Origin: Bacillota bacterium
GTDB taxonomy: Bacteria > Bacillota > Clostridia > Christensenellales > CAG-138
Assembly (NCBI GenBank): GCA_023416175.1
Contig: JAEZIE010000028.1
Span: 1 to 9,819, forward strand
DNA: 9,819 bases
Reading direction: 5' to 3'
Within the stretch, counting starts at the first letter, position 1. Every line of letters starts with the position of its first letter. The position numbers and the translations under genes are program-made. Below the pieces are notes generated by a model. It saw nothing but the letters and a program-made list of their open reading frames with translations, was not told where the DNA came from and made no database searches. Below are positions 1-7,042 of the stretch, piece by piece.

Positions 1-14
1 CCGCTTCGCTTCTA

Positions 15-23
15 TGGTATAAT
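15..23 (+). promoter_or_regulatory. Extended -10 promoter element upstream of mltG
   Basis: TGGTATAAT is a perfect extended -10 box (TGn followed by TATAAT). The matching -35 would fall at about the window edge and cannot be judged. The position implies transcription starting near 30, which makes the upstream ATG at 22 (inside the -10 box) unusable and supports the mltG start at 64. Confidence 0.6.
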
Positions 24-63
24 GAAAGAAAGGCAACGCGATATGCAACAACGGAGGAAGCTT

Positions 64-1212
64 ATGCCTGAACAGCGACGTTCTAACAGGCCGTCACCGG
101 CCTTAAAAAAAACATGGCGAATTTTACGGCCTTTTTTGGTGCTGGTGTTAAGCCTCGCCATCACTTATGCGGTCTTTTCCTTTGGCTTGAACTTTGTGTT
201 GGACCGCTATATTAAGCCTGTGGACAGCCACGACGCCACACCCGTGGCATTCGTGGTGGAAAAAAGCGATTCTGCAAGTGCAATCGCTACAAAGCTTTAT
301 AACGCCTATGGGAATAACGAACCCGGCCTCATCTCAAATACGGCGGTCTTTAAGGTGTATGTCGATTTTGTGGGCAAGGCGAGCAAGCTCAAGTCTGGTA
401 CCTATATCCTTTCAAGAAACATGGATATTCCGGAGATCGTGGATATTATCTGTGCAGGCAACCCGCCAAGGCAGACCGTAAAGCTCAAGGTCCAGGAAGG
501 ATACACCATAAGCGGCATAATGTGGTCTATGCAGCAGGCAGGTCTTACCGTGGATGAGCAGGCGTTTTTGCGGCTATGCAACGACAGGAAGACATTTGAA
601 ACCTATCCGTTCCTGGCGGCCATACAGGAAAACATGGAAAAGCCGCGCGATTTCTACCTGGAAGGTTATCTATTCCCGGATACCTATGAGGTATTTGCAG
701 ATGCGATGCCCGAAAGTATTATCAATAAGATGCTGGTGCGTTTTAACGAAATATTTACGGAAGAATACCTGGCCCGGGCCAAAGAAATGGACATGAGTAT
801 TGACGACGTCATTACACTTGCCTCCATTATTGAACGCGAAGCATCTGTGAAAGAGGATTTCTATAAGGTTTCCGCCGTATTCCACAACCGTTTAAAGGCC
901 GGGGAGCGCCTCAGGTCCTGCGCAACCATGCAGTATGCGCTCAAAGTAAACAAATACGTATATACAGCAGAAGAGCTGGCAACCGATTCTCCCTACAATA
1001 CATACATGTACGGCGGGCTTCCTGCCGGGCCCATCTCAAATCCGGGCAAACTGGCGATAGAGGCGGCGCTTTACCCGAACGAGGAGTATATCAAAGACGG
1101 CTACATGTATTTCTGCAACATGGAACTTCCGGAGAACAAAGCTCTGATTTTTGCCAAGACGCTTGAGGAGCATGAGGCAAACGTCGCAAAATACTCGCAA
1201 TACTGGTCCTGA
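64..1212 (+). CDS. mltG: Endolytic murein transglycosylase MltG (YceG family)
   Basis: MltG cleaves nascent peptidoglycan strands in the membrane and so sets glycan length. The 382-residue product has a basic cytoplasmic N-terminus, one membrane segment at about residues 22-46, and an extracytoplasmic YceG domain. Visible family motifs are LASIIEREA, with the likely catalytic Glu257, and SPYNTYMYGGLPAGPISNPG beginning at Ser309, followed by the usual AIEAAL.P. Length is normal for the family. An in-frame ATG lies at 22, but it sits inside a TATAAT box and has no ribosome binding site. The ATG at 64 has GGAGG at 53-57, six bases upstream, so I chose it. The stop is separated from the next gene by one base, indicating an operon with the U32 gene, as in the Bacillus yrrL region. 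The family assignment is secure; the exact catalytic residue is by analogy with the E. coli protein. Confidence 0.95.
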   Translation: MPEQRRSNRPSPALKKTWRILRPFLVLVLSLAITYAVFSFGLNFVLDRYIKPVDSHDATPVAFVVEKSDSASAIATKLYNAYGNNEPGLISNTAVFKVYVDFVGKASKLKSGTYILSRNMDIPEIVDIICAGNPPRQTVKLKVQEGYTISGIMWSMQQAGLTVDEQAFLRLCNDRKTFETYPFLAAIQENMEKPRDFYLEGYLFPDTYEVFADAMPESIINKMLVRFNEIFTEEYLARAKEMDMSIDDVITLASIIEREASVKEDFYKVSAVFHNRLKAGERLRSCATMQYALKVNKYVYTAEELATDSPYNTYMYGGLPAGPISNPGKLAIEAALYPNEEYIKDGYMYFCNMELPENKALIFAKTLEEHEANVAKYSQYWS

Positions 1213-1213
1213 T

Positions 1214-2446
1214 ATGAAAATTCCTGAATTGCTGGCCCCTGCGGGTAATATGGAACGGTTTTACACGGCATTGCGCTTTGGCGCGGATGCCGTGTATGTC
1301 GGTATGCGGCAAATGAGCCTCAGAAATTTTGCGGATAACTTTTCGCTGGATGATCTCTTTGAAGCGTGTAGTTTTGCGCATCGAAACAAAAAACGCGTCT
1401 ACGTGGCGGTCAACGCCTTTGCGCGTGATCATGAATTATCCGACCTGCCCGCATTTTTACGTGATCTTCATTTAGCAGGAACTGATGCGCTCATCATCAA
1501 CGATCCGGGCGTAATTCGCCTTGCACGGGAGCATGTTCCGGATATGGAACTCCATTTAAGCACGCAGGCGAACACGCTCAATTCCCATGCAGCGGCATTC
1601 TGGCGGGAGCAGGGGATCCAGCGCATTGTGCTTGCGCGGGAGCTTTCCCTTAAAGAAATCCGCGGCATCAAGGAACGCGTACCCGGGCTTGAACTTGAAC
1701 TCTTTGTGCATGGCGCCATGTGCATTTCTTATTCCGGGCGCTGCCTGTTAAGCAACTATATCAACGGGCGCGATTCCAACAAGGGCGAGTGTGCTCAGCC
1801 CTGCCGTTGGACTTATGAGCTGCGGGAGCGGGGAAAGAATGGAGAGTACTTTTCCGTCGAGCAGGATGAACGCGGAACATATATGCTTAATTCTCGTGAC
1901 CTAAACTTACTGCCCAAACTTCATGAGGTTCTTTCTGCGGGCGTGGACAGCCTGAAGATTGAAGGCCGTATGAAGAGCGTCTACTATGTAGCCACTGTCG
2001 TAAACGCCTATCGCATGGCGCTCGATGCGTACAAGGATCAGCCATTGCATGAGCCGCCGGATTCAATGTTGATTAATGAGCTTGAAAAGGCCAGCCACAG
2101 ACCGTATTCCACGGGTTTTGCATTCGGTGATCCCGGTGCAGAGGGGCAGATGACGTATAGCGCAAGCTATGTCCAGACACATGAACTTTCCGCCGTTGTA
2201 CTTGAATACGATGATGCGCAGCGTATAGCGCTGATCGAGCAACGCAACCGGTTCTATGTAGGGGATATACTGGAAATTCTTTCGCCTGGATGTATTAACC
2301 GGACGATCACGATTGCCTCCATGAGGACGGAGGATGGGGAAGAGGTTTCCTCCGCCCCACATCCCCAGCAGCGGCTGTGGCTCCCAGCGGAACAACCCCT
2401 GCAAGAGGGAGACATGCTGCGTAAACGACTTCCGCTGCAAAAATAA
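1214..2446 (+). CDS. Peptidase U32 family protein, probable tRNA uridine hydroxylase (TrhP/YrrO-like)
   Basis: The 410-residue protein starts with the U32 hallmark PELLAPAGNMERF...GADAVYVG and carries the U32 signature ELFVHGAMCISYSGRCLLS. Four cysteines, Cys170, Cys177, Cys193 and Cys197, are spaced as in U32 proteins that bind an iron-sulfur cluster. U32 members once called collagenases include TrhP/YegQ and Bacillus YrrN/YrrO, which make 5-hydroxyuridine at the tRNA wobble position from prephenate. The position right after mltG matches the Bacillus mltG(yrrL)-yrrM-yrrN-yrrO order, so tRNA hydroxylation is the best inference. The track-length reading frame extends upstream into mltG, but the ATG at 1214 starts exactly at the conserved N-terminus. 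No clear Shine-Dalgarno precedes it; the one-base gap after the mltG stop suggests translational coupling. The methyltransferase gene yrrM is not present here. A protease role cannot be excluded from sequence alone. Confidence 0.85.
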   Translation: MKIPELLAPAGNMERFYTALRFGADAVYVGMRQMSLRNFADNFSLDDLFEACSFAHRNKKRVYVAVNAFARDHELSDLPAFLRDLHLAGTDALIINDPGVIRLAREHVPDMELHLSTQANTLNSHAAAFWREQGIQRIVLARELSLKEIRGIKERVPGLELELFVHGAMCISYSGRCLLSNYINGRDSNKGECAQPCRWTYELRERGKNGEYFSVEQDERGTYMLNSRDLNLLPKLHEVLSAGVDSLKIEGRMKSVYYVATVVNAYRMALDAYKDQPLHEPPDSMLINELEKASHRPYSTGFAFGDPGAEGQMTYSASYVQTHELSAVVLEYDDAQRIALIEQRNRFYVGDILEILSPGCINRTITIASMRTEDGEEVSSAPHPQQRLWLPAEQPLQEGDMLRKRLPLQK

Positions 2447-2463
2447 AGGCGGAGGAGTAACAT

Positions 2464-2943
2464 ATGAGCGATCATAAATTGCATTTGCGACCGATCGAGG
2501 ATGCCGACCTTTCGTTATTGAACGTTTGGCTTCATAAGCCGTATATTCTGAAATGGTATGAAGACCCAGATGCCTGGCTTGACGAGATCCGCCAAAGAAA
2601 TGGCCCATTTACCTTTATCCATCACTTTATTGTTATGAAAGGCAGCCAGCCGATCGGGTTCTGCCAATATTACGACTGCTATGATGCGGGGGAGGACTGG
2701 TATTCCGTTCATACCTGCAGGGAAACTTACAGCATCGATTATTTGATCGGGGAAGAAGTGCATCTTGGTACAGGAAATGGGAAACGGATCATTCAATTGC
2801 TGATTGATGCAATCCGCACACATACGCAGGCGAAGGAGATCATCGTTCAGCCGGAAGAAGAGAACCAGGCCTCCTGCAAGACACTAGTATCCTGCGGATT
2901 TGTATTTGATACTGCAGTTGGATATTACCATATGGCGTTATAA
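2464..2943 (+). CDS. GNAT-family N-acetyltransferase (AAC(6')/Acetyltransf_8-like)
   Basis: This 159-residue protein fits a single GNAT domain that transfers acetyl from acetyl-CoA to an amine. The N-terminus (LHLRPIEDADLSLLNVWL, then the WYEDPDAW stretch) resembles the aminoglycoside 6'-acetyltransferase / RimJ-like branch. Residues 90-110 (SIDYLIGEEVHLGTGNGKRI) match the motif A pyrophosphate loop of that branch, and NQASCKTLVSCGF near residues 134-146 is the usual C-terminal helix-strand. GGAGG at 2451-2455 lies eight bases before the ATG. It follows the U32 gene by 17 bases and is probably cotranscribed, then a hairpin terminator follows. The substrate is unknown; similarity to aminoglycoside acetyltransferases does not establish drug resistance. 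Confidence 0.85.
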   Translation: MSDHKLHLRPIEDADLSLLNVWLHKPYILKWYEDPDAWLDEIRQRNGPFTFIHHFIVMKGSQPIGFCQYYDCYDAGEDWYSVHTCRETYSIDYLIGEEVHLGTGNGKRIIQLLIDAIRTHTQAKEIIVQPEEENQASCKTLVSCGFVFDTAVGYYHMAL

Positions 2944-2955
2944 TTCGTATCATCG

Positions 2956-2991
2956 GCGGCGTGTGAAGAAGCCATCTTCATACGCCGCTTT
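2956..2991 (+). terminator. Rho-independent terminator after the GNAT gene
   Basis: A 14-bp stem with one G-U pair (2956-2969 with 2975-2988) closes a five-base loop, followed by only three T residues. The stem is strong but the U tract is short, so termination may be partial. The rest of the gap to 3098 shows no gene and no promoter I can defend; a CATATGCT at 3059-3066 is only loosely like a sporulation -10 element. Confidence 0.65.
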
Positions 2992-3098
2992 CACATACCT
3001 CCCAAATCTGCCCTGTATAGTACTTTTAGAGGACAAACAACCAACAAGCTATCTGAAGCATATGCTGATACACCGCAGAATTAGGGAGGTATTGGCGT

Positions 3099-3785
3099 AT
3101 GCTGGATATCCTGATGCAACTCTGCAAGGACATATTCTTTTTTGCCGCTTATATCAACAACGGAAACTCATTTCCCGAGCCCCTGACTGCGGAGCAAGAA
3201 AAAGAATACCTTTCGCGCTGCGCCGAGGGGGATGACGAGGCAAGATCCATGCTCATTGAACATAATCTGCGCCTGGTGGCCCATATTGCGAAGAAATTCA
3301 CCGGAACAAACCGGGACAGCGACGATATCATATCCATCGGCACAATCGGGCTCATTAAAGCGGTTTCCACGTATGACGCGCAAAAAGGTACGGCGCTTGC
3401 CACCTATGCCGCCCGTTGCATTGAAAATGAAATTCTCATGAGCATCCGGTCCGATAAGCGCAGACCAAGCGAGGTGTCCCTCAACGACGCCATTGGCACC
3501 GACCGCGACGGCAATGACATCTCTCTGGCGGAGGTGTTGGGCTCCGACGCTTCCCTTGTCGGTGATGAAGTGGAACTGCGCATTGCGGCGGAGCAGCTTC
3601 GGTGCCTGATCCGAAAGCATCTCACCGAACGCGAACGCATGGTGATTGAATTAAGGTATGGCCTTGCAGGGAACTTCAGCATGACCCAGCGTGAAATAGC
3701 GAACATGCTGGATATTTCACGTTCATATGTATCCCGCATTGAGAAAAAGGCGCTCAGCAAGCTGTGTGAAGTGTTTGAGGGGTAG
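3099..3785 (+). CDS. sigK: RNA polymerase sporulation sigma factor, pro-sigma-K
   Basis: Sigma-K directs late mother-cell transcription during sporulation (coat and spore maturation genes). The 228-residue product aligns by eye along its length with Bacillus SigK: FPEPL near residue 25, NLRLVAHIAKKF, then the core-binding DISIGTIGLIKA-type stretch (here DIISIGTIGLIKA), ATYAARCIENEILM, SLNDAIGTDRDGNDISL, and region 4 with LTERERMVIELRYGL and the helix-turn-helix DISRSYVSRIEK. Residues 1-17 form a hydrophobic pro-sequence (MLDILMQLCKDIFFFAA) before Tyr18, matching the Bacillus pro-SigK leader removed by SpoIVFB. The gene is uninterrupted: no skin-like element splits it. GGGAGG-type ribosome binding site at 3083-3090, eight bases from the ATG. 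Likely monocistronic, because the next gene has its own promoter box. Confidence 0.95.
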   Translation: MLDILMQLCKDIFFFAAYINNGNSFPEPLTAEQEKEYLSRCAEGDDEARSMLIEHNLRLVAHIAKKFTGTNRDSDDIISIGTIGLIKAVSTYDAQKGTALATYAARCIENEILMSIRSDKRRPSEVSLNDAIGTDRDGNDISLAEVLGSDASLVGDEVELRIAAEQLRCLIRKHLTERERMVIELRYGLAGNFSMTQREIANMLDISRSYVSRIEKKALSKLCEVFEG

Positions 3786-3840
3786 TCCATATTATCCAAA
3801 TCACTTCCGATTTTACGCCGCATTTCAAAGAAAACGTGGG

Positions 3841-3846
3841 TATAAT
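3841..3846 (+). promoter_or_regulatory. -10 element for the TIM-barrel gene
   Basis: A perfect TATAAT, preceded by TGGG, lies 28 bases before the start codon in the 88-base gap after sigK. No convincing -35 hexamer is visible at 16-18 bases, so the promoter is supported by the -10 alone. Confidence 0.45.
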
Positions 3847-3873
3847 AGAATTAACACACATTAGGAGGCAGCC

Positions 3874-4749
3874 ATGAAAGGTACAGCACCGCGCATTCGG
3901 TTCGGCCCTTCAGGAAATTCCGATTCTTTTTATGCACAAGGCTATACCGCAACTTGGCAGGCCCCCAAATGGCTTTCGGATATGGGCTTACAGGCGTTTG
4001 AATATTCCTTTGGCCATGGCATCCGCATTCGTGAGGAGACCGCGGCGACGATCAAAAAGGCCGCTGAAGAATATGATATTCAGATGAGCGTCCATTTTCC
4101 TTACTATATCAACCTTGTTACCAAAGACCCGGAAAACATGCAAAAAAACAAGGAGTATTTCCTTAAAGCCGTACGTACCGGCAGGCAGATGGGGGCGGTC
4201 CGCGGCGTATTCCACCCTGGATCTGCGGGGAAAGCAGCCAGGAAGGATGCACTCCACGATGCATCCGCCCTATTGAAGGAGATTATTCAAACGCTCGACG
4301 ACGCGGGCCTGGATCTAAACTCCTTTGCGCTTTGCCCGGAGACGATGGGAAAATTGAGCCAGTTAGGGGATCTTGAAGAAATGCTTGCGCTCTGCAATGT
4401 GGACGAGCGTCTGCTCCCATGCATTGATTTCGGGCATTTACACTGCCGGGGCATGGGCGCAATCAAGACACAGGAGGATTATGCCGCCATTTTGGATGCT
4501 TTGGAAAACAGGGTTGGAAGTGAGCGGGCAAAGCAGATGCACATTCATTTCAGTCGCATTGAATTTACCGGGGCTGGGGAGAAGATGCACCACACCTTTG
4601 CCGATACGCAGTTTGGGCCGGAGTTTCCGCCGCTTGCGGAGCTTTTGTACAAACGGAGATATACGCCCGTTGTCATCTGCGAATCCCGCGGTACAATGGC
4701 GGAAGATGCCGTTACTATGCAAAAAATGTACCAGACATGGGCACAATAA
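3874..4749 (+). CDS. Endonuclease IV-like (AP endonuclease family 2) TIM-barrel protein
   Basis: The 291-residue protein resembles Nfo/endonuclease IV of the xylose-isomerase-like TIM-barrel superfamily, whose best known members cut DNA at abasic sites with three zinc ions. It begins with RIRFGPSGNSDSF. Counterparts of the Nfo metal ligands are visible: His74 (SVHFPYYINL), His114 (FHPGS), Glu156 (CPETMGK), Asp185 and His188 (CIDFGHLHC), His225 (HIHFSRIEF) and Glu270 (CESRG). The Nfo Asp-x-His pair near its residue 230 is not cleanly conserved; the segment here reads EKMHHTFAD, with several possible ligands. It may therefore be a repair nuclease or a paralogue acting on another substrate. AGGAGG at 3863-3868 lies five bases before the ATG. 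It is a stand-alone gene between sigK and efp. Confidence 0.8.
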   Translation: MKGTAPRIRFGPSGNSDSFYAQGYTATWQAPKWLSDMGLQAFEYSFGHGIRIREETAATIKKAAEEYDIQMSVHFPYYINLVTKDPENMQKNKEYFLKAVRTGRQMGAVRGVFHPGSAGKAARKDALHDASALLKEIIQTLDDAGLDLNSFALCPETMGKLSQLGDLEEMLALCNVDERLLPCIDFGHLHCRGMGAIKTQEDYAAILDALENRVGSERAKQMHIHFSRIEFTGAGEKMHHTFADTQFGPEFPPLAELLYKRRYTPVVICESRGTMAEDAVTMQKMYQTWAQ

Positions 4750-4760
4750 ACATAAAAACC

Positions 4761-4790
4761 TTGTTGAAACTCCCATTCCTATGGTAAAAT
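4761..4790 (+). promoter_or_regulatory. Promoter of the efp operon
   Basis: TTGTTG (4761-4766) lies 18 bases upstream of TAAAAT (4785-4790), which carries an extended TGG immediately before it. An overlapping TTGAAA at 4764-4769 gives 15-base spacing. Transcription would start near 4797, giving an efp leader of about 78 bases in which I see no riboswitch-like structure. Confidence 0.6.
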
Positions 4791-4874
4791 CATTTGGGTA
4801 TGCCGAGTATTGGCTTACGCACAACGCAATACAATCTATCATACACAAGATTTGAGTTTGGAGGATATGACACT

Positions 4875-5432
4875 ATGATCAGTGCAGGGGATTTTCGTAA
4901 GGGTATTACAGTGGAAATTGATGGACAGGTTTGGTCCATTGCAGATTTCCAGCACGTCAAGCCCGGCAAAGGCGCGGCTTTCGTCCGCACCCGCCTGAAA
5001 AACGTGATGACCGGGGCGGTGCTCGAACGTACGTTCAACCCGACGGATAAATACCCGCCTGCGCATATTGAAACCAAAGAGATGCAGTATCTCTATGCCG
5101 ACGGTTCCCTCTATTACTTCATGGACGTGGAATCCTACGAGCAGATACCCCTCAACCATGAACAGGTGGAGGACGCCATTGACTTTATTGTGGAGAACCA
5201 GACGGTCAAGGTTCGTTTCTACAAGGGGAGCCCCTTCTCCGTGGATGCGCCCAACTTCGTGGAACTGACCATTACCGAAACTGAACCCGGCTTCAAGGGC
5301 GATACGGCGACCGGTACCACCAAGCCTGCAATCCTTGAAACAGGATACAAAATCAACGTTCCCTTGTTCGTAAACGAAGGCGACCGTATCCGTGTGGATA
5401 CGCGCACCGGCGAATACATGGAGCGCGTATAA
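4875..5432 (+). CDS. efp: Translation elongation factor P
   Basis: EF-P binds between the ribosomal P and E sites and rescues stalling at consecutive prolines. The product is 185 residues, exactly the usual length. It has the N-terminal KOW-like domain (MISAGDFRKGITVEIDGQVW), the loop KPGKG with Lys32 at its tip, and the two OB-fold domains ending in GDRIRVDTRTGEYMERV. Lys32 is the residue that is modified in many bacteria. No modification enzyme gene (epmA/epmB type) is in this window, which fits the Gram-positive situation. The frame is open back to 4794, but the ATG at 4875 has GGAGG at 4860-4864 and gives the conserved N-terminus. Cotranscribed with the following zinc-ribbon gene, 29 bases downstream. 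Confidence 0.97.
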   Translation: MISAGDFRKGITVEIDGQVWSIADFQHVKPGKGAAFVRTRLKNVMTGAVLERTFNPTDKYPPAHIETKEMQYLYADGSLYYFMDVESYEQIPLNHEQVEDAIDFIVENQTVKVRFYKGSPFSVDAPNFVELTITETEPGFKGDTATGTTKPAILETGYKINVPLFVNEGDRIRVDTRTGEYMERV

Positions 5433-5461
5433 CACAAGCTACCTACAGGAGGTATTTCGTA

Positions 5462-5869
5462 ATGAGTTATGTAAAGGAAAAGGTCTCCTATTTGCGCGGC
5501 CTTTGCGATGGTCTGGAAATCACCGATGAGACCCAGCGCAAACTGTATACCGCCATCATTGAAACGCTGGATGCCGTAGCCGATGCGCTCGACGAAAACG
5601 AGGCGACTTTGGCTGAACTGGACGAATGCGTCTCTGATATCTACGATGCACTGGATGAAGTGGAAGAAGAGCTCTACGGCGAAGACGATGATGAAGACGA
5701 TGACGAAGAGGATGACGACTCCTTCGACGAGGACGCGTTCATCGAAGTGTTGTGCCCCCATTGCGGCGATACCATTTATTTTGATCAGGAGATGCTTTCC
5801 TCCCGTGAAGAGCTTATTTGCCCCTCCTGCAACAAAAAGGTCATTCCCGCCGTGGACGAAGAAGAATAA
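5462..5869 (+). CDS. CD1247-like acidic zinc-ribbon protein
   Basis: This 135-residue protein resembles the small clostridial family named after C. difficile CD1247; its function is not established. Residues 1-70 are a helical domain (VKEKVSYLRGLCDGLEI followed by alternating Ala/Leu/Glu helices). Residues 70-92 are an almost uninterrupted Asp/Glu tract. The C-terminus holds a zinc ribbon with Cys98-x2-Cys101 (CPHCG) and Cys120-x2-Cys123 (CPSC). Some databases have labelled such proteins AraC regulators, which nothing here supports. AGGAGG at 5447-5452 lies nine bases from the ATG. It follows efp by 29 bases and ends at a strong terminator, so it shares the efp promoter. A link with translation is suggested only by that pairing. 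Confidence 0.8.
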   Translation: MSYVKEKVSYLRGLCDGLEITDETQRKLYTAIIETLDAVADALDENEATLAELDECVSDIYDALDEVEEELYGEDDDEDDDEEDDDSFDEDAFIEVLCPHCGDTIYFDQEMLSSREELICPSCNKKVIPAVDEEE

Positions 5870-5885
5870 TCGCTCCACCATGCCT

Positions 5886-5925
5886 ATGCGAACGCAGCTT
5901 GCCTCTGCGTTCGCATTTCTTTTTT
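5886..5925 (+). terminator. Rho-independent terminator of the efp operon
   Basis: A perfect 12-bp stem (5886-5897 with 5905-5916) encloses a seven-base loop and is followed by TTCTTTTTT. This is a textbook intrinsic terminator directly after the zinc-ribbon gene. Confidence 0.95.
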
Positions 5926-5961
5926 AACAGGTATTCTGGGAGTAGAAGGGGAGGGGGACGT

Positions 5962-6768
5962 ATGGAACACAAAAGCATCACGTCTGAACACGGCACGACA
6001 CATTATTGGATTTTCAGGCATGCCGATCTTAACGCAAAGTGCATTGTGTTTACGCATGGCCTGACCGTCAATCATTCTATGTTTGAAAAGCAAGTCGAGC
6101 ACTTTAAAGCGCGCTATACTATCATAACGTGGGACGTACCTTTGCACGGATTATCCCGTCCATATTCCGATTTTACTTATGAGAACGCCGTAATGGAACT
6201 CAAAGCAATTTTGGATTCAGAACATATCCCGGAGGTCATCCTGGTTGGGATGTCCATGGGCGGATATCCTAGCCAGCTTTTTGCCGCCCGATATCCGCAG
6301 CAAACTCTGGCGCTCATTGCGATCGATACCACGCCGTTTGGTATGGATTATTATTCAAAATCCGACGAGTGGTGGCTTAGGCATGCCTCCGCCATGGCGC
6401 GCTGGTTCCCTGAAAAAACGCTTCGGAAAAGCATGGCAAAGTCCGTTTGCAGGACGCAGTATGCGTATGATATGATGCTTGATATGCTGCACCCCCTTAG
6501 CAAGAAGGATATCTGTGAGCAGATGGAGCTTGCGTATGGCAAGTTTCTTAATGAGAACCAGGATATTCGTTTAAAATGCCCTGTTTTGATACTTCTTGGG
6601 GAGCACGATACCACGGGCAAGGTCAAACATTACTCGCGTGAATGGGCTAAGAAAGAGGGTTACCCGCTTGTGGTGATCAGGGATGCCGCACACTTTTCAA
6701 ACGCTGATAATTTTTTGGACGTTAACGCAGCAATTGACTCCTTTTTATCGCAAACCCTGCCCGAATAA
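5962..6768 (+). CDS. Alpha/beta hydrolase
   Basis: The 268-residue protein has the alpha/beta-hydrolase fold order: oxyanion-hole strand with THGLTVNH (residues 31-38), DVPLHGLSRP (58-67), nucleophile elbow GMSMGG with Ser98, likely acid Asp216 in LLGEHDTTGK, and catalytic His244 in DAAHFSNAD. A cap domain rich in Trp, Met and Arg lies at about residues 125-200. No signal peptide is visible, so it should be cytoplasmic. The substrate (ester, lactone, amide) cannot be named. The frame is open far upstream, but GGGGAGGGGG before the ATG at 5962 and the terminator at 5886-5925 make that the start. Its promoter is unclear: a TATTCT at 5932-5937 is the only candidate, so read-through from the efp operon is possible. 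Confidence 0.9.
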   Translation: MEHKSITSEHGTTHYWIFRHADLNAKCIVFTHGLTVNHSMFEKQVEHFKARYTIITWDVPLHGLSRPYSDFTYENAVMELKAILDSEHIPEVILVGMSMGGYPSQLFAARYPQQTLALIAIDTTPFGMDYYSKSDEWWLRHASAMARWFPEKTLRKSMAKSVCRTQYAYDMMLDMLHPLSKKDICEQMELAYGKFLNENQDIRLKCPVLILLGEHDTTGKVKHYSREWAKKEGYPLVVIRDAAHFSNADNFLDVNAAIDSFLSQTLPE

Positions 6769-6776
6769 AGGGTTTT
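6752..6776 (+). terminator. Weak hairpin at the end of the hydrolase gene
   Basis: AAACCC (6752-6757) can pair with GGGTTT (6770-6775), followed by one further T. The stem overlaps the stop codon, is only six pairs and has a 12-base loop, so it is at best a weak terminator. Confidence 0.25.
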
Positions 6777-6816
6777 ACGCATAGTTGCCCCGAAGATATT
6801 ACGATCCTATACAACA

Positions 6817-6845
6817 TTGACATGGATAATGCATAATGCTATAAT
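6817..6845 (+). promoter_or_regulatory. Full-consensus promoter of tRNA-Trp
   Basis: TTGACA (6817-6822), a 17-base spacer and TATAAT (6840-6845), with an extended TGC directly before the -10. Every element matches the housekeeping sigma consensus. Transcription should start near 6852, about 19 bases before the tRNA. Confidence 0.92.
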
Positions 6846-6870
6846 ACGCATGTTGGTTTTTCCCAAGCAT

Positions 6871-6944
6871 AGGGGCATGATGTAATGGTAACATAGCGGT
6901 CTCCAAAACCGTTCTTGAGGGTTCGAGTCCTTCTGCCCCTGCCA
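6871..6944 (+). tRNA. tRNA-Trp (anticodon CCA), CCA end encoded
   Basis: The 74 bases fold as a cloverleaf. The acceptor stem pairs AGGGGCA (6871-6877) with TGCCCCT (6934-6940), followed by G and an encoded CCA. The D stem is ATGT/ACAT, and the anticodon stem GCGGT/ACCGT holds the loop CTCCAAA with anticodon CCA at 6903-6905. The T arm is GAGGG-TTCGAGT-CCTTC. It is a single gene with its own promoter and terminator, not part of a tRNA cluster. Confidence 0.95.
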
Positions 6945-6951
6945 AAGCGTG

Positions 6952-7002
6952 AGTTGATGAGCCCGATTTCCCTTAGTGGGAAATGGTTTATCAACTTTTC
7001 TT
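6952..7002 (+). terminator. Terminator after tRNA-Trp
   Basis: Outer stem 6952-6960 with 6988-6996 (nine pairs, one G-U) and inner stem ATTTCCC/GGGAAAT (6966-6972 with 6978-6984) around a five-base loop, followed by TTTCTTA. Good intrinsic terminator separating the tRNA from proC. Confidence 0.85.
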
Positions 7003-7042
7003 ATATAACGGCAGTGGACAATTCATTTTAGGAGGGAAACAC

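Noticed and set aside
3059..3066. CATATGCT as a sigma-E or sigma-K -10 element for sigK
   Set aside because: The matching -35 is not present at the right distance.
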